Assembly (NCBI RefSeq): GCF_900205925.1
Contig: NZ_OAOD01000009.1
Location: 62,001 to 126,000 of the forward strand
Direction of reading: 5' to 3'
Source: Clostridium peptidivorans
Lineage (GTDB): Bacteria > Bacillota > Clostridia > Clostridiales > Clostridiaceae
DNA: 64,000 nt
Below, in pieces: positions 34,363-42,824 of this stretch; the stretch's first letter is position 1; each line of letters begins with the position of its first letter. Under the pieces are notes generated by a model. The model made no database searches, had not been told where the DNA came from, and saw nothing but the letters and a program-made list of their open reading frames with translations. The position numbers and the translations under genes are program-made.

Positions 34363-34500
34363 AAAGTCCAATTTGTAGAGTTGAAGTAATATAATTTTAG
34401 CTTCAGTTATGTTGTAGCTTTCTTATTTTATGCCGCAAGAGTAATTAACTGCGAAGTAAAGATTATTTATATAATCTGCAGACAAAGTAGTAATTTGTGG
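34363..34500 (+). repeat. Type B boundary with type A-like hairpin block
   Basis: AAAGTCCAATTTGTAG (34363-34378), then TTGAAGTAATA, then TTCTTATTTTATGCCGCAAG, CTGCGAAGTAAAGATTATTT and GCAGAC (about 34480). The last blocks align with 51181-51236 and with the hairpin part of type A. Confidence 0.65.
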
Positions 34501-34513
34501 GGGAAATGAGCTA

Positions 34514-35902
34514 ATGGATAAAATTATTAAAGAATTTATGAATAACTATGGGAAAGAAAATTTTTATGTTCCAAGTAAAGAAGAAATAGCAAAAGTAAAA
34601 GAACTTTCCAATAATAAGTTGCCGCAGGAATTCCTGAATGCTTTGAGTATTTGTGCACCATCAGAAGTTATTGAGCTTGATAGTGAGTTTGTTATTTATC
34701 CAATAGAAAGAATACTAGAAGAAAATCAGGATGCAGTTCCTGGCATAAACATATTTACTCATGGTTTTTTTACAATTGCTGGGACATTAAATGGAGATGC
34801 ATTATGTATTGACTTGAAAAGCAAAAAGAAGGCTGTTCATTTATGTTCACATTCATTATTGAGTGATGGGCAGGAAATCAGATTTTATAAAGGGAATATT
34901 GGAATGGTAACATTACCTCTTAATTATGAAAACATTAAGAAATGTTCAATTAAATTAGCGGTATCCTTTGAAGAATTTGTTAAGAAAATTAAGAACTATG
35001 AATTGGAGCCTGTTGATATAATAGAAACAGTCATAAAAAAATACAAACCATCAAAAACTGATGATACAGAAAAGACAAAGAAAAGTACAAAAAAGAAAGA
35101 TGAAAGCCCAGTAGTGTCTATTAAAGATCAAACTTTTTTGGATTGTCTTGTTAAGGCTTGCAAAAAAAGCAGAACAGGAATAATTACACAGAAAGATATG
35201 GAAAAACTTAAAGAACTCGAGCTTCCAGGAAATATTGAATCGATTGATGGAATTGAATATGCAGCTAATTTGACCTCTTTAGGAATAGGCTTCTGCTGTG
35301 AGGATAAAAAGGACCATATGGAAGATTGGGGACCACTTACAAAGCTTCTAAAACTTAAAGAATTGGGTATATCTTGTTATGAAATAAATGATTATACATG
35401 GCTTGGAAAGTGTAAAAGTTTGGAGTCAATTTGGCTGAATGATGATGATGTTACAGATCTATCCTTTGTTAAACATCTTGAAAATTTAGAATATTTTACA
35501 GCAATGAGCAACCATATTACAGACATAACTTCATTAGCAGAACTAAAGAATCTTGAATCATTAATATTGTATGATAATCAGATAAAAGATGCTGCTCCAC
35601 TCATGAGTTTAACTGCACTAAGAATCCTGGATTTGAGAAGTAATGGGATAAAGACGATAAAAGGTATATCAAATTTAAAGAATTTAGAATCACTCTCACT
35701 GGATAAAAATGAGGTTGTGGATATTTCTGAATTGGCTGGAATAACAGGTCTTAAAAGGGTTGGTTTGTCTGATAATAGAATCATTGACTGCACATCGCTA
35801 GTGGGACTTGAAAGATTAGAAACGCTAGATCTAAGAGGAAATCCATTAAAAAAGTGGAGCGGAATTATAGAGAAGAGAATAAAATGGTTTTGGATGGATT
35901 AA
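34514..35902 (+). CDS. SUKH/SMI1 domain fused to leucine-rich repeats
   Basis: 462 residues. The N-terminal third (about 1-165) has the SMI1/KNR4 pattern (NNKLPQEFLNALSICAPSEV; FFTIAGTLNGDALCIDLKSK). A Lys-rich linker (about 173-198) leads to six or more leucine-rich repeats of 21-22 residues (about 225-450), for example LESLILYDNQIKDAAPLMSL. No signal peptide, so the LRRs are cytosolic, unlike internalins. Probably an immunity or adaptor protein; a guess. The terminal codons run up to the next gene with 2 bp between. Confidence 0.85.
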   Translation: MDKIIKEFMNNYGKENFYVPSKEEIAKVKELSNNKLPQEFLNALSICAPSEVIELDSEFVIYPIERILEENQDAVPGINIFTHGFFTIAGTLNGDALCIDLKSKKKAVHLCSHSLLSDGQEIRFYKGNIGMVTLPLNYENIKKCSIKLAVSFEEFVKKIKNYELEPVDIIETVIKKYKPSKTDDTEKTKKSTKKKDESPVVSIKDQTFLDCLVKACKKSRTGIITQKDMEKLKELELPGNIESIDGIEYAANLTSLGIGFCCEDKKDHMEDWGPLTKLLKLKELGISCYEINDYTWLGKCKSLESIWLNDDDVTDLSFVKHLENLEYFTAMSNHITDITSLAELKNLESLILYDNQIKDAAPLMSLTALRILDLRSNGIKTIKGISNLKNLESLSLDKNEVVDISELAGITGLKRVGLSDNRIIDCTSLVGLERLETLDLRGNPLKKWSGIIEKRIKWFWMD

Positions 35903-35904
35903 AT

Positions 35905-36513
35905 ATGAATAAAAAATATCCTAATAAAGATATCGCAATAAATGTTTTGAGAGAAGCGGCAAGACTAAATAAAGGAAAATGGGTACAACATTCAGAGTAT
36001 GTGGCTTTGGCTTGTAAAAACATTTCTGAATGTTGTAATAATATAGACAGTAATAAGGCTTACGTTTTAGGATTGTTACATGATATAGGTCGTAGGGTTG
36101 GTGTAGTACAGGAAAGACATACAATTGAAGGATTTAAATATTGCAGTAATCAAGGTTGGGATGATGTGGCTAAAATATGTATTACTCATTCATATAGCAT
36201 AAAAGATATAAGGTCTGTAATTGGTAAGTTAGATGTAACTAAGCAAGATTATGACTTTATAAAAAAGTATATTGATTCGGTAATTTATGATGATTATGAT
36301 TTATTGATTCAATTATGTGATGCTTTAGCGTTACCAACAGGATTTTGTTTAATGGAGCAACGATTAGTTGATGTAACACGTAGGTATGGTATGAATGAAT
36401 ATACTGTTATAAGGTGGAATAAGCTCTTTGAAATAAAAGAATATTTTGAAAGAAAAATGAATTGCTCAATTTACAAAGTTTTACCCAATGTGATTGAGAA
36501 TACTTTTCCTTGA
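35905..36513 (+). CDS. HD domain protein (203 aa)
   Basis: H in WVQHSEYVALAC, HD in LGLLHDIGRRVG, H in RHTIEGF and H in ITHSYS form the metal site. ATG 35905 is 2 bp after the LRR stop; ATG 35884 in the same frame would overlap it. Translational coupling with the SUKH-LRR gene is likely. Confidence 0.82.
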   Translation: MNKKYPNKDIAINVLREAARLNKGKWVQHSEYVALACKNISECCNNIDSNKAYVLGLLHDIGRRVGVVQERHTIEGFKYCSNQGWDDVAKICITHSYSIKDIRSVIGKLDVTKQDYDFIKKYIDSVIYDDYDLLIQLCDALALPTGFCLMEQRLVDVTRRYGMNEYTVIRWNKLFEIKEYFERKMNCSIYKVLPNVIENTFP

Positions 36514-36564
36514 AATAAAAGACAATATATGTTTGATAAAATTAATGTAAGTGTAAAATAGTAG

Positions 36565-36723
36565 AGTTATACTAAACCTATTCCAGGAGATATATATGAT
36601 AAGATTCTTCAATGTGCATTAAAGGAAAATGACATATTAACAAAGGCAGTAATAATAATTCAGAGTCAAACTGGACTTAGAATTAATGAGGTGCTTTCCA
36701 TAAATTATTTATTAATTAAATAG
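36565..36723 (+). pseudogene. Tyrosine site-specific recombinase remnant
   Basis: One open stretch of 52 codons reads SYTKPIPGDIYDKI, then AVIIIQSQTGLRINEVLSIN and YLLIK stop. TGLRINEVLSI is the first catalytic-arginine box of phage-integrase/Xer-type recombinases. The N-terminal core-binding domain and the HxxR and Tyr boxes are missing. No start codon or RBS. It lies in the type B array and is the only recombinase sequence in the window. Confidence 0.75.
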
Positions 36724-36737
36724 AGAGGTAATGATTA

Positions 36738-37292
36738 ATGAAAACGCTCATTTTTAGTGGCACACCTAGAAAAAATGGTGATACCATGGCTTTGGTAAAT
36801 GAATTTACTAACCACCTAGAGGGCGAATATAAGATTATAGATGTATATGATTGTGACATTCAACCTTGCATTGATTGTAGATACTGTTGGAAGAATGATG
36901 GTTGTTGTTTAAACGATGAAATGCAGGAAGTTTATAAATATATTCAAGAATGCGATAATATATTAATTGCATCACCACTTTACTTTTCTCAACTAACAGG
37001 TCAATTGTTGGCTATTACAAGTAGGTTGCAAACGTATTTTTGTGCAAGGTATTTTCGAAAAGTGAAACCTATTCAGAAAGAAAAAAAGGGTGGAGTAATA
37101 ATAGTTGGTGGTGGAGATGGACGCATTGAAGATGCTTATACTACAGCATGTAGACTTTTACATCACATGAATTCGAGGGATATTGCACCAGTTGTTTATA
37201 GTCATGATACAAATAGTATTCCTGCTAAAGATGATACAAAGGCAATGGAAAGTTCAAGAAACTTGGCATTATTTTTTAATAATAAGTCTTAG
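36738..37292 (+). CDS. Flavodoxin-family NAD(P)H-dependent oxidoreductase
   Basis: 184 residues; FSGTPRKNGDTMALVNEF is the FMN phosphate loop and ASPLYFSQLTGQLLAITSRL the second flavin loop. CIDCRYCWKNDGCC is the Cys-rich insert of iron-sulfur flavoprotein-like members. GAGAGGTAATG start context. Substrate unknown. Confidence 0.88.
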   Translation: MKTLIFSGTPRKNGDTMALVNEFTNHLEGEYKIIDVYDCDIQPCIDCRYCWKNDGCCLNDEMQEVYKYIQECDNILIASPLYFSQLTGQLLAITSRLQTYFCARYFRKVKPIQKEKKGGVIIVGGGDGRIEDAYTTACRLLHHMNSRDIAPVVYSHDTNSIPAKDDTKAMESSRNLALFFNNKS

Positions 37293-37390
37293 ATTTTGAA
37301 TGTAGTCTGAAGCTCAAATAATTCGTATTTTTTCTTATTTTACGACGCAAAAGTAAAATATGACGAAACAAAATGGAGGGGAGATAAGTC

Positions 37391-37741
37391 ATGGGAGTTT
37401 TAACAAGTTGTATTACGGGGGTGGTTTTGGCTATATTTGGGCTTGTATTAAGAGTGTACCCACCAGAACATATAAATAATACCATTGGATATAAAACACC
37501 TTTTGCTATGAAGAATAAAGACACATGGTATGAAGGAAATCGCTTCTGCGGAACAATGCTTTTGTTTATTGGTATTATTTTTATACCTTTCTCAATATTA
37601 ATGAGATACTTATATAGAAATAATCTAAATTTGTCAGAAAGCATATCGATAGTAGGTTTAGCTATTCTTCTTATAGCAATTATCATATTTACAGAAATAC
37701 ATTTAAGAAAGTTATTTGATAAGAACGGAGTAAGAAAGTAA
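37391..37741 (+). CDS. SdpI family protein
   Basis: 116 residues, three membrane helices. INNTIGYKTPFAMKNKDTWY and NRFCGTMLLF are the SdpI signature. SdpI gives immunity to the cannibalism toxin SdpC in Bacillus; here no SdpC-like gene is seen. The usual N-terminal DUF1648 half of such proteins is absent, and a separate DUF1648 gene lies at 38480. GGAGGGG RBS. Confidence 0.88.
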   Translation: MGVLTSCITGVVLAIFGLVLRVYPPEHINNTIGYKTPFAMKNKDTWYEGNRFCGTMLLFIGIIFIPFSILMRYLYRNNLNLSESISIVGLAILLIAIIIFTEIHLRKLFDKNGVRK

Positions 37742-37819
37742 TAATTAATGGATTGTTTTAGAGATTAGTTCACTTATACATATATTTTTGAGCTTTTATT
37801 ATTTAAAATTGTAAAAAAA

Positions 37820-37862
37820 TGTGATATATGAACAATATAAACAACTCAATAAATAGTAATTT
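37820..37862 (+). repeat. Type B-associated repeat, copy 2
   Basis: GTGATATATGAACAATATAA then ACAACTCAATAAATAGTAAT; matches 32385-32424. It precedes a cargo gene here as there. Confidence 0.65.
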
Positions 37863-37881
37863 AAAAGAGAGTAGTGATATA

Positions 37882-38416
37882 TATGAGATTAGAAACTGAT
37901 AGGACAGTTCTTCGTCGTTTTGAAGAGAAAGACTTAGAGGATTTATATGATTATTGTAGCCAAGAGGGTCTTGGAGAAATGGCTGGATGGAAGCATCATA
38001 GTAACCTGTTAACTTCAAAAGAAACGTTGCATAGAAATATTGAAAATAGCAATATTTTTGCAATAGAAAATAAAGAAAATAGAAAAGTGATTGGTCATAT
38101 AGCAGTAAACAGTGATTCTGAGAACGGAAGAGAAGATACAAAAGAATTGGGTTTTGTACTGAACCGTAACTACCAGAATCAAGGAGTAATGACAGAAGTA
38201 ATTTATCAGATTCTTGATTATCTGTTTTCTAAGGGAATAGAATATGTATATGCTTGTTGTTTTCAAAATAACAAATCATCTAAACGGTTGATTGAAAAAT
38301 GTGGTTTTACCTTTGAACAAGAAGGTTCATTCTATTCAGAATCGCTTAATAAAACTTTTAAGTCATTTGAGTATGTCTATAATAAAAATGATTGGCAGCT
38401 ACAGAAAAAATCTTGA
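37882..38416 (+). CDS. GNAT family N-acetyltransferase, RimJ/RimL type
   Basis: About 178 residues: MRLETDRTVLRRFEEKDLED at the N terminus, LGFVLNRNYQNQGVMTEVIY as acetyl-CoA loop, and NNKSSKRLIEKCGFTFEQEG. RBS GAGAG is modest; ATG 37883/37874 are close alternatives (the first in-frame ATG is 37874). The stop TGA gives its last base to the boundary site that follows. Acceptor unknown. Confidence 0.88.
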
Positions 38417-38432
38417 TAAATTCCAATTTTAG
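38416..38432 (+). repeat. Type B boundary site
   Basis: ATAAATTCCAATTTTAG; its first base is the last base of the GNAT stop codon. Confidence 0.6.
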
Positions 38433-38479
38433 TTTTAGTAATGTAAATTAATAATTTAACAAAACTGAGGAGTATGTAA

Positions 38480-38944
38480 ATGAAAATTAAAAAAAATAAA
38501 TACGACATTATCATTAATTTTTTAAGTTTATTATGCTTAGTTGGAACAGTTATTTTTTTGATTATTTCATGGCAAACAATTCCTGATGAAATACCTGGGC
38601 ATTATAATGCTGCTGGTGAGGTTGATAAAATAACAGATAAAAATTCTTTGATTGTACTTTTGGTAGTTGGATGGATTATGTTTATTGGATTATCTGTTGT
38701 AGAAAAATTCCCACAAATATGGAATACAGGAATACAAGTGACTGAGCAAAACAAAGAAAAAGTATATAGAATTTTAAAAAATATGATAGGAACTACAAAA
38801 CTGTTAGTAGTCTTAGTATTTTCTTACTTGGCGTTACACTCAACCACAGGAGAAAATCTATCACCTCTATTCTTACCAGTCTTTCTAATTTTAATGTTTG
38901 GGTCTATTGGGGTATTTATCTTTCAACTAGTGAAGAATAAATAG
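38480..38944 (+). CDS. DUF1648 domain membrane protein
   Basis: 154 residues, four membrane helices. IPDEIPGHYNAAGEVDKITD is the DUF1648 signature normally found at the N terminus of SdpI proteins. RBS GAGGAG. Together with the SdpI-only gene at 37391, two halves of a typical immunity protein are present as separate cassettes. Confidence 0.88.
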   Translation: MKIKKNKYDIIINFLSLLCLVGTVIFLIISWQTIPDEIPGHYNAAGEVDKITDKNSLIVLLVVGWIMFIGLSVVEKFPQIWNTGIQVTEQNKEKVYRILKNMIGTTKLLVVLVFSYLALHSTTGENLSPLFLPVFLILMFGSIGVFIFQLVKNK

Positions 38945-38962
38945 ACAAATTTCAATTGAAAG
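38945..38962 (+). repeat. Type B boundary site
   Basis: ACAAATTTCAATTGAAAG, directly after the TAG of the DUF1648 gene. Confidence 0.6.
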
Positions 38963-39083
38963 TTGAGTAATATAATATCAAAAGAAGACGGAATAAAAAG
39001 TGATTGTCAAATTCCAATAGGTGATGTTTCTTTTGAAACAAGAAATGAATTTGATTACCATATAATAAAACGGAGGTGCTTAT

Positions 39084-39230
39084 ATGGGACTCGTAATCTT
39101 AACTGCAATATGGATTATAACTGGTATTCTTATTTCAAAATTGGCAGGATTAATAGGTTCAAAGGTCTTTAGAATCTCAGATATCTATAAATTTTTTCTA
39201 AAACATCTAAAGAAAGCAGAACATAAATAG
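39084..39230 (+). CDS. Small membrane protein (48 aa)
   Basis: MGLVILTAIWIITGILISKL is one membrane helix, followed by a basic tail (FFLKHLKKAEHK). GGAGGTG lies 6 bases upstream of ATG. A different frame over the same bases is a shadow. Family not recognised. Confidence 0.6.
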   Translation: MGLVILTAIWIITGILISKLAGLIGSKVFRISDIYKFFLKHLKKAEHK

Positions 39231-39357
39231 CAGTCAGTATAGTCAACATTTTCTATAATGTTGGCTACAACTCTTAAATATGATTTAATACAGTTAAGTT
39301 CACATTCTTCATTACGCCGAAATTGTAAAAAAAGATAAAGAAGGTAGATGAGTAATA

Positions 39358-39474
39358 TGATATGTAAAGAGTGTTATAGCGATAACCCAAGGGTAACACC
39401 TCTATTTATATATCTAAACAATACATTGAAAGTCCTAATGCTCAAATTCGTAAATTAAATAATCATGATAAATA
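39358..39474 (+). pseudogene. Decayed ORF
   Basis: MICKECYSDNPRVTPL in one frame continues in the next as YISKQYIESPNAQIRKLNNH DK stop, so a frameshift near 39410 splits one protein. I cannot name the family; CxxC and the basic tail suggest a DNA- or RNA-related protein. Confidence 0.35.
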
Positions 39475-39558
39475 AGTATATATTTGATTCTCATTTTTCT
39501 TATATAACGACATAGTTATATATTATAAAGTAAGGGTAATTAAAAGGAGATATGTGTA

Positions 39559-39807
39559 TTGTTTTTATTTAATAAGGAAGATGTATATATTGGATATTCC
39601 TTAGAAGAACTATCAAAAGTAAGAGGAATTTTAGAAAAGGAAGGCATTAAATATATCTGCAAAGTCATAAATCATTCAGGCACAACAAGGGGCAAATTTA
39701 GAAGTCTTGGAATCAATATGAGATATGAAAAACAATATATTGTTTCTGTAAAGAAAAACGATTATGAGAAAGCAAAATATCTTGTTAATAGTGTTTTACA
39801 TCCATAA
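39559..39807 (+). CDS. Hypothetical protein, DUF2007-like (82 aa)
   Basis: YIGYSLEELSKVRGILEKEG and QYIVSVKKNDYEKAKYLVNS give the beta-alpha pattern of small signal-transduction-like DUF2007 proteins. The start is TTG 39559, 9 bases after AGGAG; no ATG is in frame. Confidence 0.6.
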   Translation: MFLFNKEDVYIGYSLEELSKVRGILEKEGIKYICKVINHSGTTRGKFRSLGINMRYEKQYIVSVKKNDYEKAKYLVNSVLHP

Positions 39808-39835
39808 CGATAATGTTCACATAGACTAATTGATA

Positions 39836-39871
39836 AGCTCCTCATAGTTATACTATGGTGAAGGAGTTTAA
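39836..39871 (+). terminator. Hairpin terminator
   Basis: AAGCTCCTCATAG and CTATGGTGAAGGAGTTT pair with one bulge. Confidence 0.6.
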
Positions 39872-39970
39872 GACAAGACAACCGATATTTGTATAAATTT
39901 TATTTAATTCATATTTTTTATGTAATTATAATTCATAAATATGTATAATAAGAATTTGAGGTGAAATGCT

Positions 39971-40336
39971 ATGGACAAATATACAAGAGAAGAATTGGTA
40001 GAAGCGCTACGAGTTGTATCTTCAACTATCAGTAAATGTGAAAAAATGCAGCTAAAATTTGCGGAGGGGACCTCTCATCACACACTCCTTAAGAACAGGA
40101 TAAAAGCAATGTATATTTCAAAATCATTAATAACAGATGAAAATATTATGGACAAATATACAAAAGAAGAATTGATAGAATCACTACGCCCCGTATCTTC
40201 AGTTATCAGCAAATGTGAAAAAGCACAGCTAAAATTTGCAGAGGGTACCTCTCATCACACCCGCTTTAAGAACATAATAAAAGCGATGTATATTTCAAAA
40301 TCATTAATAACAGATGAAATTAGTAAAAGGAATTAA
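39971..40336 (+). CDS. Tandem-duplicated small-domain protein (121 aa)
   Basis: Two copies of a 60-residue unit: MDKYTREELVEALRVVSSTI to SLITDEN, then MDKYTKEELIESLRPVSSVI to DEISKRN. A single-unit version is at 52298. The helical unit (KCEKMQLKFAEGTSHHT) has no recognisable family. The second unit has kept its initiator ATG, so the fusion came from an in-frame tandem duplication. Upstream promoter region is shared with the 52298 copy (GTATAAATTTTATTT). Confidence 0.8.
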   Translation: MDKYTREELVEALRVVSSTISKCEKMQLKFAEGTSHHTLLKNRIKAMYISKSLITDENIMDKYTKEELIESLRPVSSVISKCEKAQLKFAEGTSHHTRFKNIIKAMYISKSLITDEISKRN

Positions 40337-40378
40337 TTTACAGTTATTGGTAAGGTTATAAATATAATGCGAAGCCCG

Positions 40379-40396
40379 ACAAATTCTAATTTGCAG
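40379..40396 (+). repeat. Type B boundary site, left of hydrolase cassette
   Basis: ACAAATTCTAATTTGCAG, preceded by AATGCGAAGCCCG. Two bases differ from the right-hand copy at 41211-41228. Confidence 0.85.
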
Positions 40397-40441
40397 TTAA
40401 CATACTTTATATAGAATTAGCTGAGAAAGGAGGATTTTATT

Positions 40442-40492
40442 ATGATAAACAAGAAAAATAAAGAGCTTTTATGGAGGGTTTTGCCTCTATAA
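40442..40492 (+). CDS. Mini-ORF inside the hydrolase cassette (16 aa)
   Basis: MINKKNKELLWRVLPL with a strong AAAGGAGG, ending 14 bp before the hydrolase start. Possible leader peptide; similar mini-ORFs stand before the MBL and DJ-1 genes. Confidence 0.4.
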   Translation: MINKKNKELLWRVLPL

Positions 40493-40506
40493 ATTATGGA
40501 GGAAAT

Positions 40507-41211
40507 ATGTTTAAACATAAATTTAATATTAGTAATATTCCTGCAGTTTTGTGGGGAGAAAAGAGTGAAAAACTTTTTATTGCAGTACATGGAAATATGT
40601 CAAACAAGGAAGATGTTGTGATTCAAATTTTAGCTGAAGAAGCACTTAAAAAAGGTTATCAAGTATTAAGCTTTGATTTACCAGAGCATGGTGAAAGAAA
40701 AAGTGATAATACTCCTTGCAAAGTACAGTTTTGCGTTAGTGATTTATCTATAATTATGAACTATGCAAAAGAACATTGGAAAGAAGTGAGTTTGTTTGCA
40801 TGTAGTGTAGGGGCTTATTTTAGTCTTTTAGCGTATCAAAATGATGTGTTGAGAAAGGCATTATTTTTATCACCAGTAGTTAATATGGAAAGAATTATCG
40901 AAAATATGATGATATGGTTTAATGTAACACCAGAGCGTTTACAAAAGGAAATGACTATAGAAACACCCATTGGTCAAAAGCTGTATTGGGATTACTTCTG
41001 TTATGTAAAGCAATATCCTATTAATACATGGAATACAGATACAGATATTATGTATGGAGCAAAGGATGAATTGTGTGAATTTGAAACTATTAATTATTTC
41101 GTTAAAAAATACTGTTGTGGATTAGAAATCATGGACGCAGGAGAACATTACTTTCACACAGAAGAACAGTTGAATGTATTCAAGCATTGGTTAAGAAAGC
41201 ATATTAATTAA
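40507..41211 (+). CDS. Alpha/beta hydrolase
   Basis: 234 residues. FIAVHGNMSNKED is the oxyanion loop region, SLFACSVGAYFS is the nucleophile elbow (C-S-V-G in place of the usual G-x-S-x-G; the first Gly is Ala-Cys), and AGEHYFHTEEQ supplies the His. ATG 40507 with GGAGG 5 bases upstream. The stop codon abuts the right-hand boundary site. Substrate unknown. Confidence 0.82.
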   Translation: MFKHKFNISNIPAVLWGEKSEKLFIAVHGNMSNKEDVVIQILAEEALKKGYQVLSFDLPEHGERKSDNTPCKVQFCVSDLSIIMNYAKEHWKEVSLFACSVGAYFSLLAYQNDVLRKALFLSPVVNMERIIENMMIWFNVTPERLQKEMTIETPIGQKLYWDYFCYVKQYPINTWNTDTDIMYGAKDELCEFETINYFVKKYCCGLEIMDAGEHYFHTEEQLNVFKHWLRKHIN

Positions 41212-41228
41212 CAAATTCCAATTTGTAG
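41211..41228 (+). repeat. Type B boundary site, right of hydrolase cassette
   Basis: ACAAATTCCAATTTGTAG, a perfect 7-2-7 palindrome in its first 16 bases; its first A is the last base of the hydrolase stop codon. Confidence 0.85.
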
Positions 41229-41347
41229 GCGAGCAGATTAACTTTACGGAAACAATTTTAAAATTAGACGAACTAAATAGTAAAGTGGACAACTTGATTT
41301 GTCCACTTTTATTATGCTCACATATCAACATTGGTTTAAAACAGAGC
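41229..41347 (+). repeat. Right-hand flank module, copy 1 (with terminator 41282-41310)
   Basis: GCAGATTAACTTTACGGAAA to ACATTGGTTTAAAACAGAGC, nearly identical to 52548-52667. The terminator is AAAGTGGACAA CTTGA TTTGTCCACTTTT. Confidence 0.85.
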
Positions 41348-41361
41348 CAAAAATAAAAATA

Positions 41362-41925
41362 TTATAAATCTGATCTTAAAAATGAATATAAATCTAAATC
41401 AATAATACCTTTTCCTGTCCAAATTATCCCTTGCCTTATGGTTCCTTCTTTTGTAAAGTGATTTCTTTTTAACACATTTTTTGATTTAATATTATTTGGC
41501 ATAACATAGGCTTGTATTCTATTTACCTGGATGGTATTAAATAAATAATCAAGTAATGCCTTTACTGTTTTAGTGGCGATACCTTTTCCGAAGTAATCTT
41601 CGTTTAGAGTATATCCAATGGTTACCATGTTTACTTTTGCATCAAAATCAAATATTTCAGCAACTCCAATAATTCTTTTTAAATCTTCATTCAAACAAAT
41701 TCCAAGAAAGATGGTTTTTCTCTTATTAAAATCTCTTTGGAAATGAGAAATCATATTTTCAACAGTAGATTTATTCTTTTTTGCTTCTGACGGCCTGTAT
41801 TTGAATAAGTTTTTATTACTATATATTGAGTAAAGGTCATCCAAATCTGAGTTCTCAATCTTTCGCAGTGAAATTTCACTTGTTTCAATAAACGGAAATT
41901 CTGAAAATAAACTATTCTTTTGCAT
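41362..41925 (-). CDS. GNAT family N-acetyltransferase, RimJ/RimL type
   Basis: 187 residues. TSEISLRKIENSDLDDLYSI, IGYTLNEDYFGKGIATKTVK (acetyl-CoA loop) and NIKSKNVLKRNHFTKEGTIR. ATG 41925 is preferred because GGAGGC lies 5 bases upstream; ATG 41937 lies over that RBS. Convergent with the hydrolase unit. Confidence 0.88.
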   Translation of the reverse strand: MQKNSLFSEFPFIETSEISLRKIENSDLDDLYSIYSNKNLFKYRPSEAKKNKSTVENMISHFQRDFNKRKTIFLGICLNEDLKRIIGVAEIFDFDAKVNMVTIGYTLNEDYFGKGIATKTVKALLDYLFNTIQVNRIQAYVMPNNIKSKNVLKRNHFTKEGTIRQGIIWTGKGIIDLDLYSFLRSDL

Positions 41926-41937
41926 AATTGCCTCCAT

Positions 41938-42347
41938 TTACTTGTATTTCAAATAAAATACTCATTATTTTTAATATGGGATATGTTTTACAATTCCTAT
42001 CTATCATTTTTCACCTTAATAAATTTAGTTCTTTCGAAAACTCCTCCAGGCTTTAACCCGTTTTATGCTGTTATATCTGGATTTATTCCTTAATTATAAT
42101 TTATTGACATACTAATTACAATACTATTTCCATTGTAGTGTATATAGTCTGTGTGAAGTAGATATATCACCTATAAACGTAGATTCAACTATACTTATGG
42201 GTAAGAAAAGGTAGTAGCTTGTTTCAATGAAAATGTACAGGTATAATTATAATAAAAACTAACTGTCTCCTAACTTTTGTTTTGCTATAATTTGAATATA
42301 GGTTGTGGCTTATATAATAATCAAACATGTATAGGAGGATTTTTATT
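41938..42347. other. Intergenic region, 410 bp
   Basis: No coding potential seen. TTGACAT (42101) and GCTATAATTT (42283) are possible promoter elements for the divergent GNAT and the secreted protein. AGGAGG at 42334 serves the latter. Confidence 0.4.
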
Positions 42348-42707
42348 ATGAATCAAACAAAAAAAATTATAACAATGGGTATTTCAGCACTAGCATTGGT
42401 GGGAATGATGTCAGCGTCTAAAGGAGTATTTGCAGCAGGCAATGAAAATAACGATAATGTAAATAAAGCAAGTGTTGCAGGAAGTGTTCCATCAGTGGCA
42501 GCGGTTGCTGCAACAGATGCAGATATCAAGGCTGAGAAGCTAGAATTTGAAAAGATGCTAAAAAATGGAGAGTTAAAAGATGTAACTGAGTCGACTGCTG
42601 CAACAAGTGCAGATAACAAGGGTGAGGCAGCTGCTGAAGTAACTGAAGCAGCTAAGGTAACTGAAGCAGCTAAGACAACTGAAGCAACTGCTGTAACAGC
42701 TAAATAG
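42348..42707 (+). CDS. Secreted Ala/Thr-rich protein
   Basis: 119 residues: a signal peptide (KKIITMGISALALVGMMSAS; cleavage probably after VFA-A, about residue 28), then a low-complexity Asn, Ala, Glu and Thr-rich chain with repeats such as VTEAAKVTEAAKTTEA. No Cys, no known domain. ATG 42348 with AGGAGG. It precedes a two-component system by 120 bp and may be its signal, its target or a co-regulated envelope protein. Confidence 0.75.
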   Translation: MNQTKKIITMGISALALVGMMSASKGVFAAGNENNDNVNKASVAGSVPSVAAVAATDADIKAEKLEFEKMLKNGELKDVTESTAATSADNKGEAAAEVTEAAKVTEAAKTTEATAVTAK

Positions 42708-42824
42708 AATTAGAATTAAAGTATTGAAAAGACGAGTAGTTAAATATAAAATAGTTTTAATGCAACAGCTATATTTGTGGCTGTTGCTATTTCTGTTATA
42801 TTATATAAAGGGGTGAACTACAAG

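Larger units (their letters stand above)
40397..41228 (+). mobile_element. Candidate single-gene cassette carrying an alpha/beta hydrolase
   Basis: 832 bp between and including one of two direct copies of the type B site. At 52530-52547 the same left flank (from before 40321) and right flank (41229-41350) are joined through a single site with this segment absent. It contains its own RBS, a small leader ORF and one gene. No recombinase inside. Confidence 0.7.

Noticed and set aside
35921-36124. Minus-strand ORF within the HD gene
   Set aside because: Low-quality shadow frame without ribosome site.
39971-40336. CRISPR-like repeats
   Set aside because: The repetition is a coding tandem duplication of 60 codons, without spacers.
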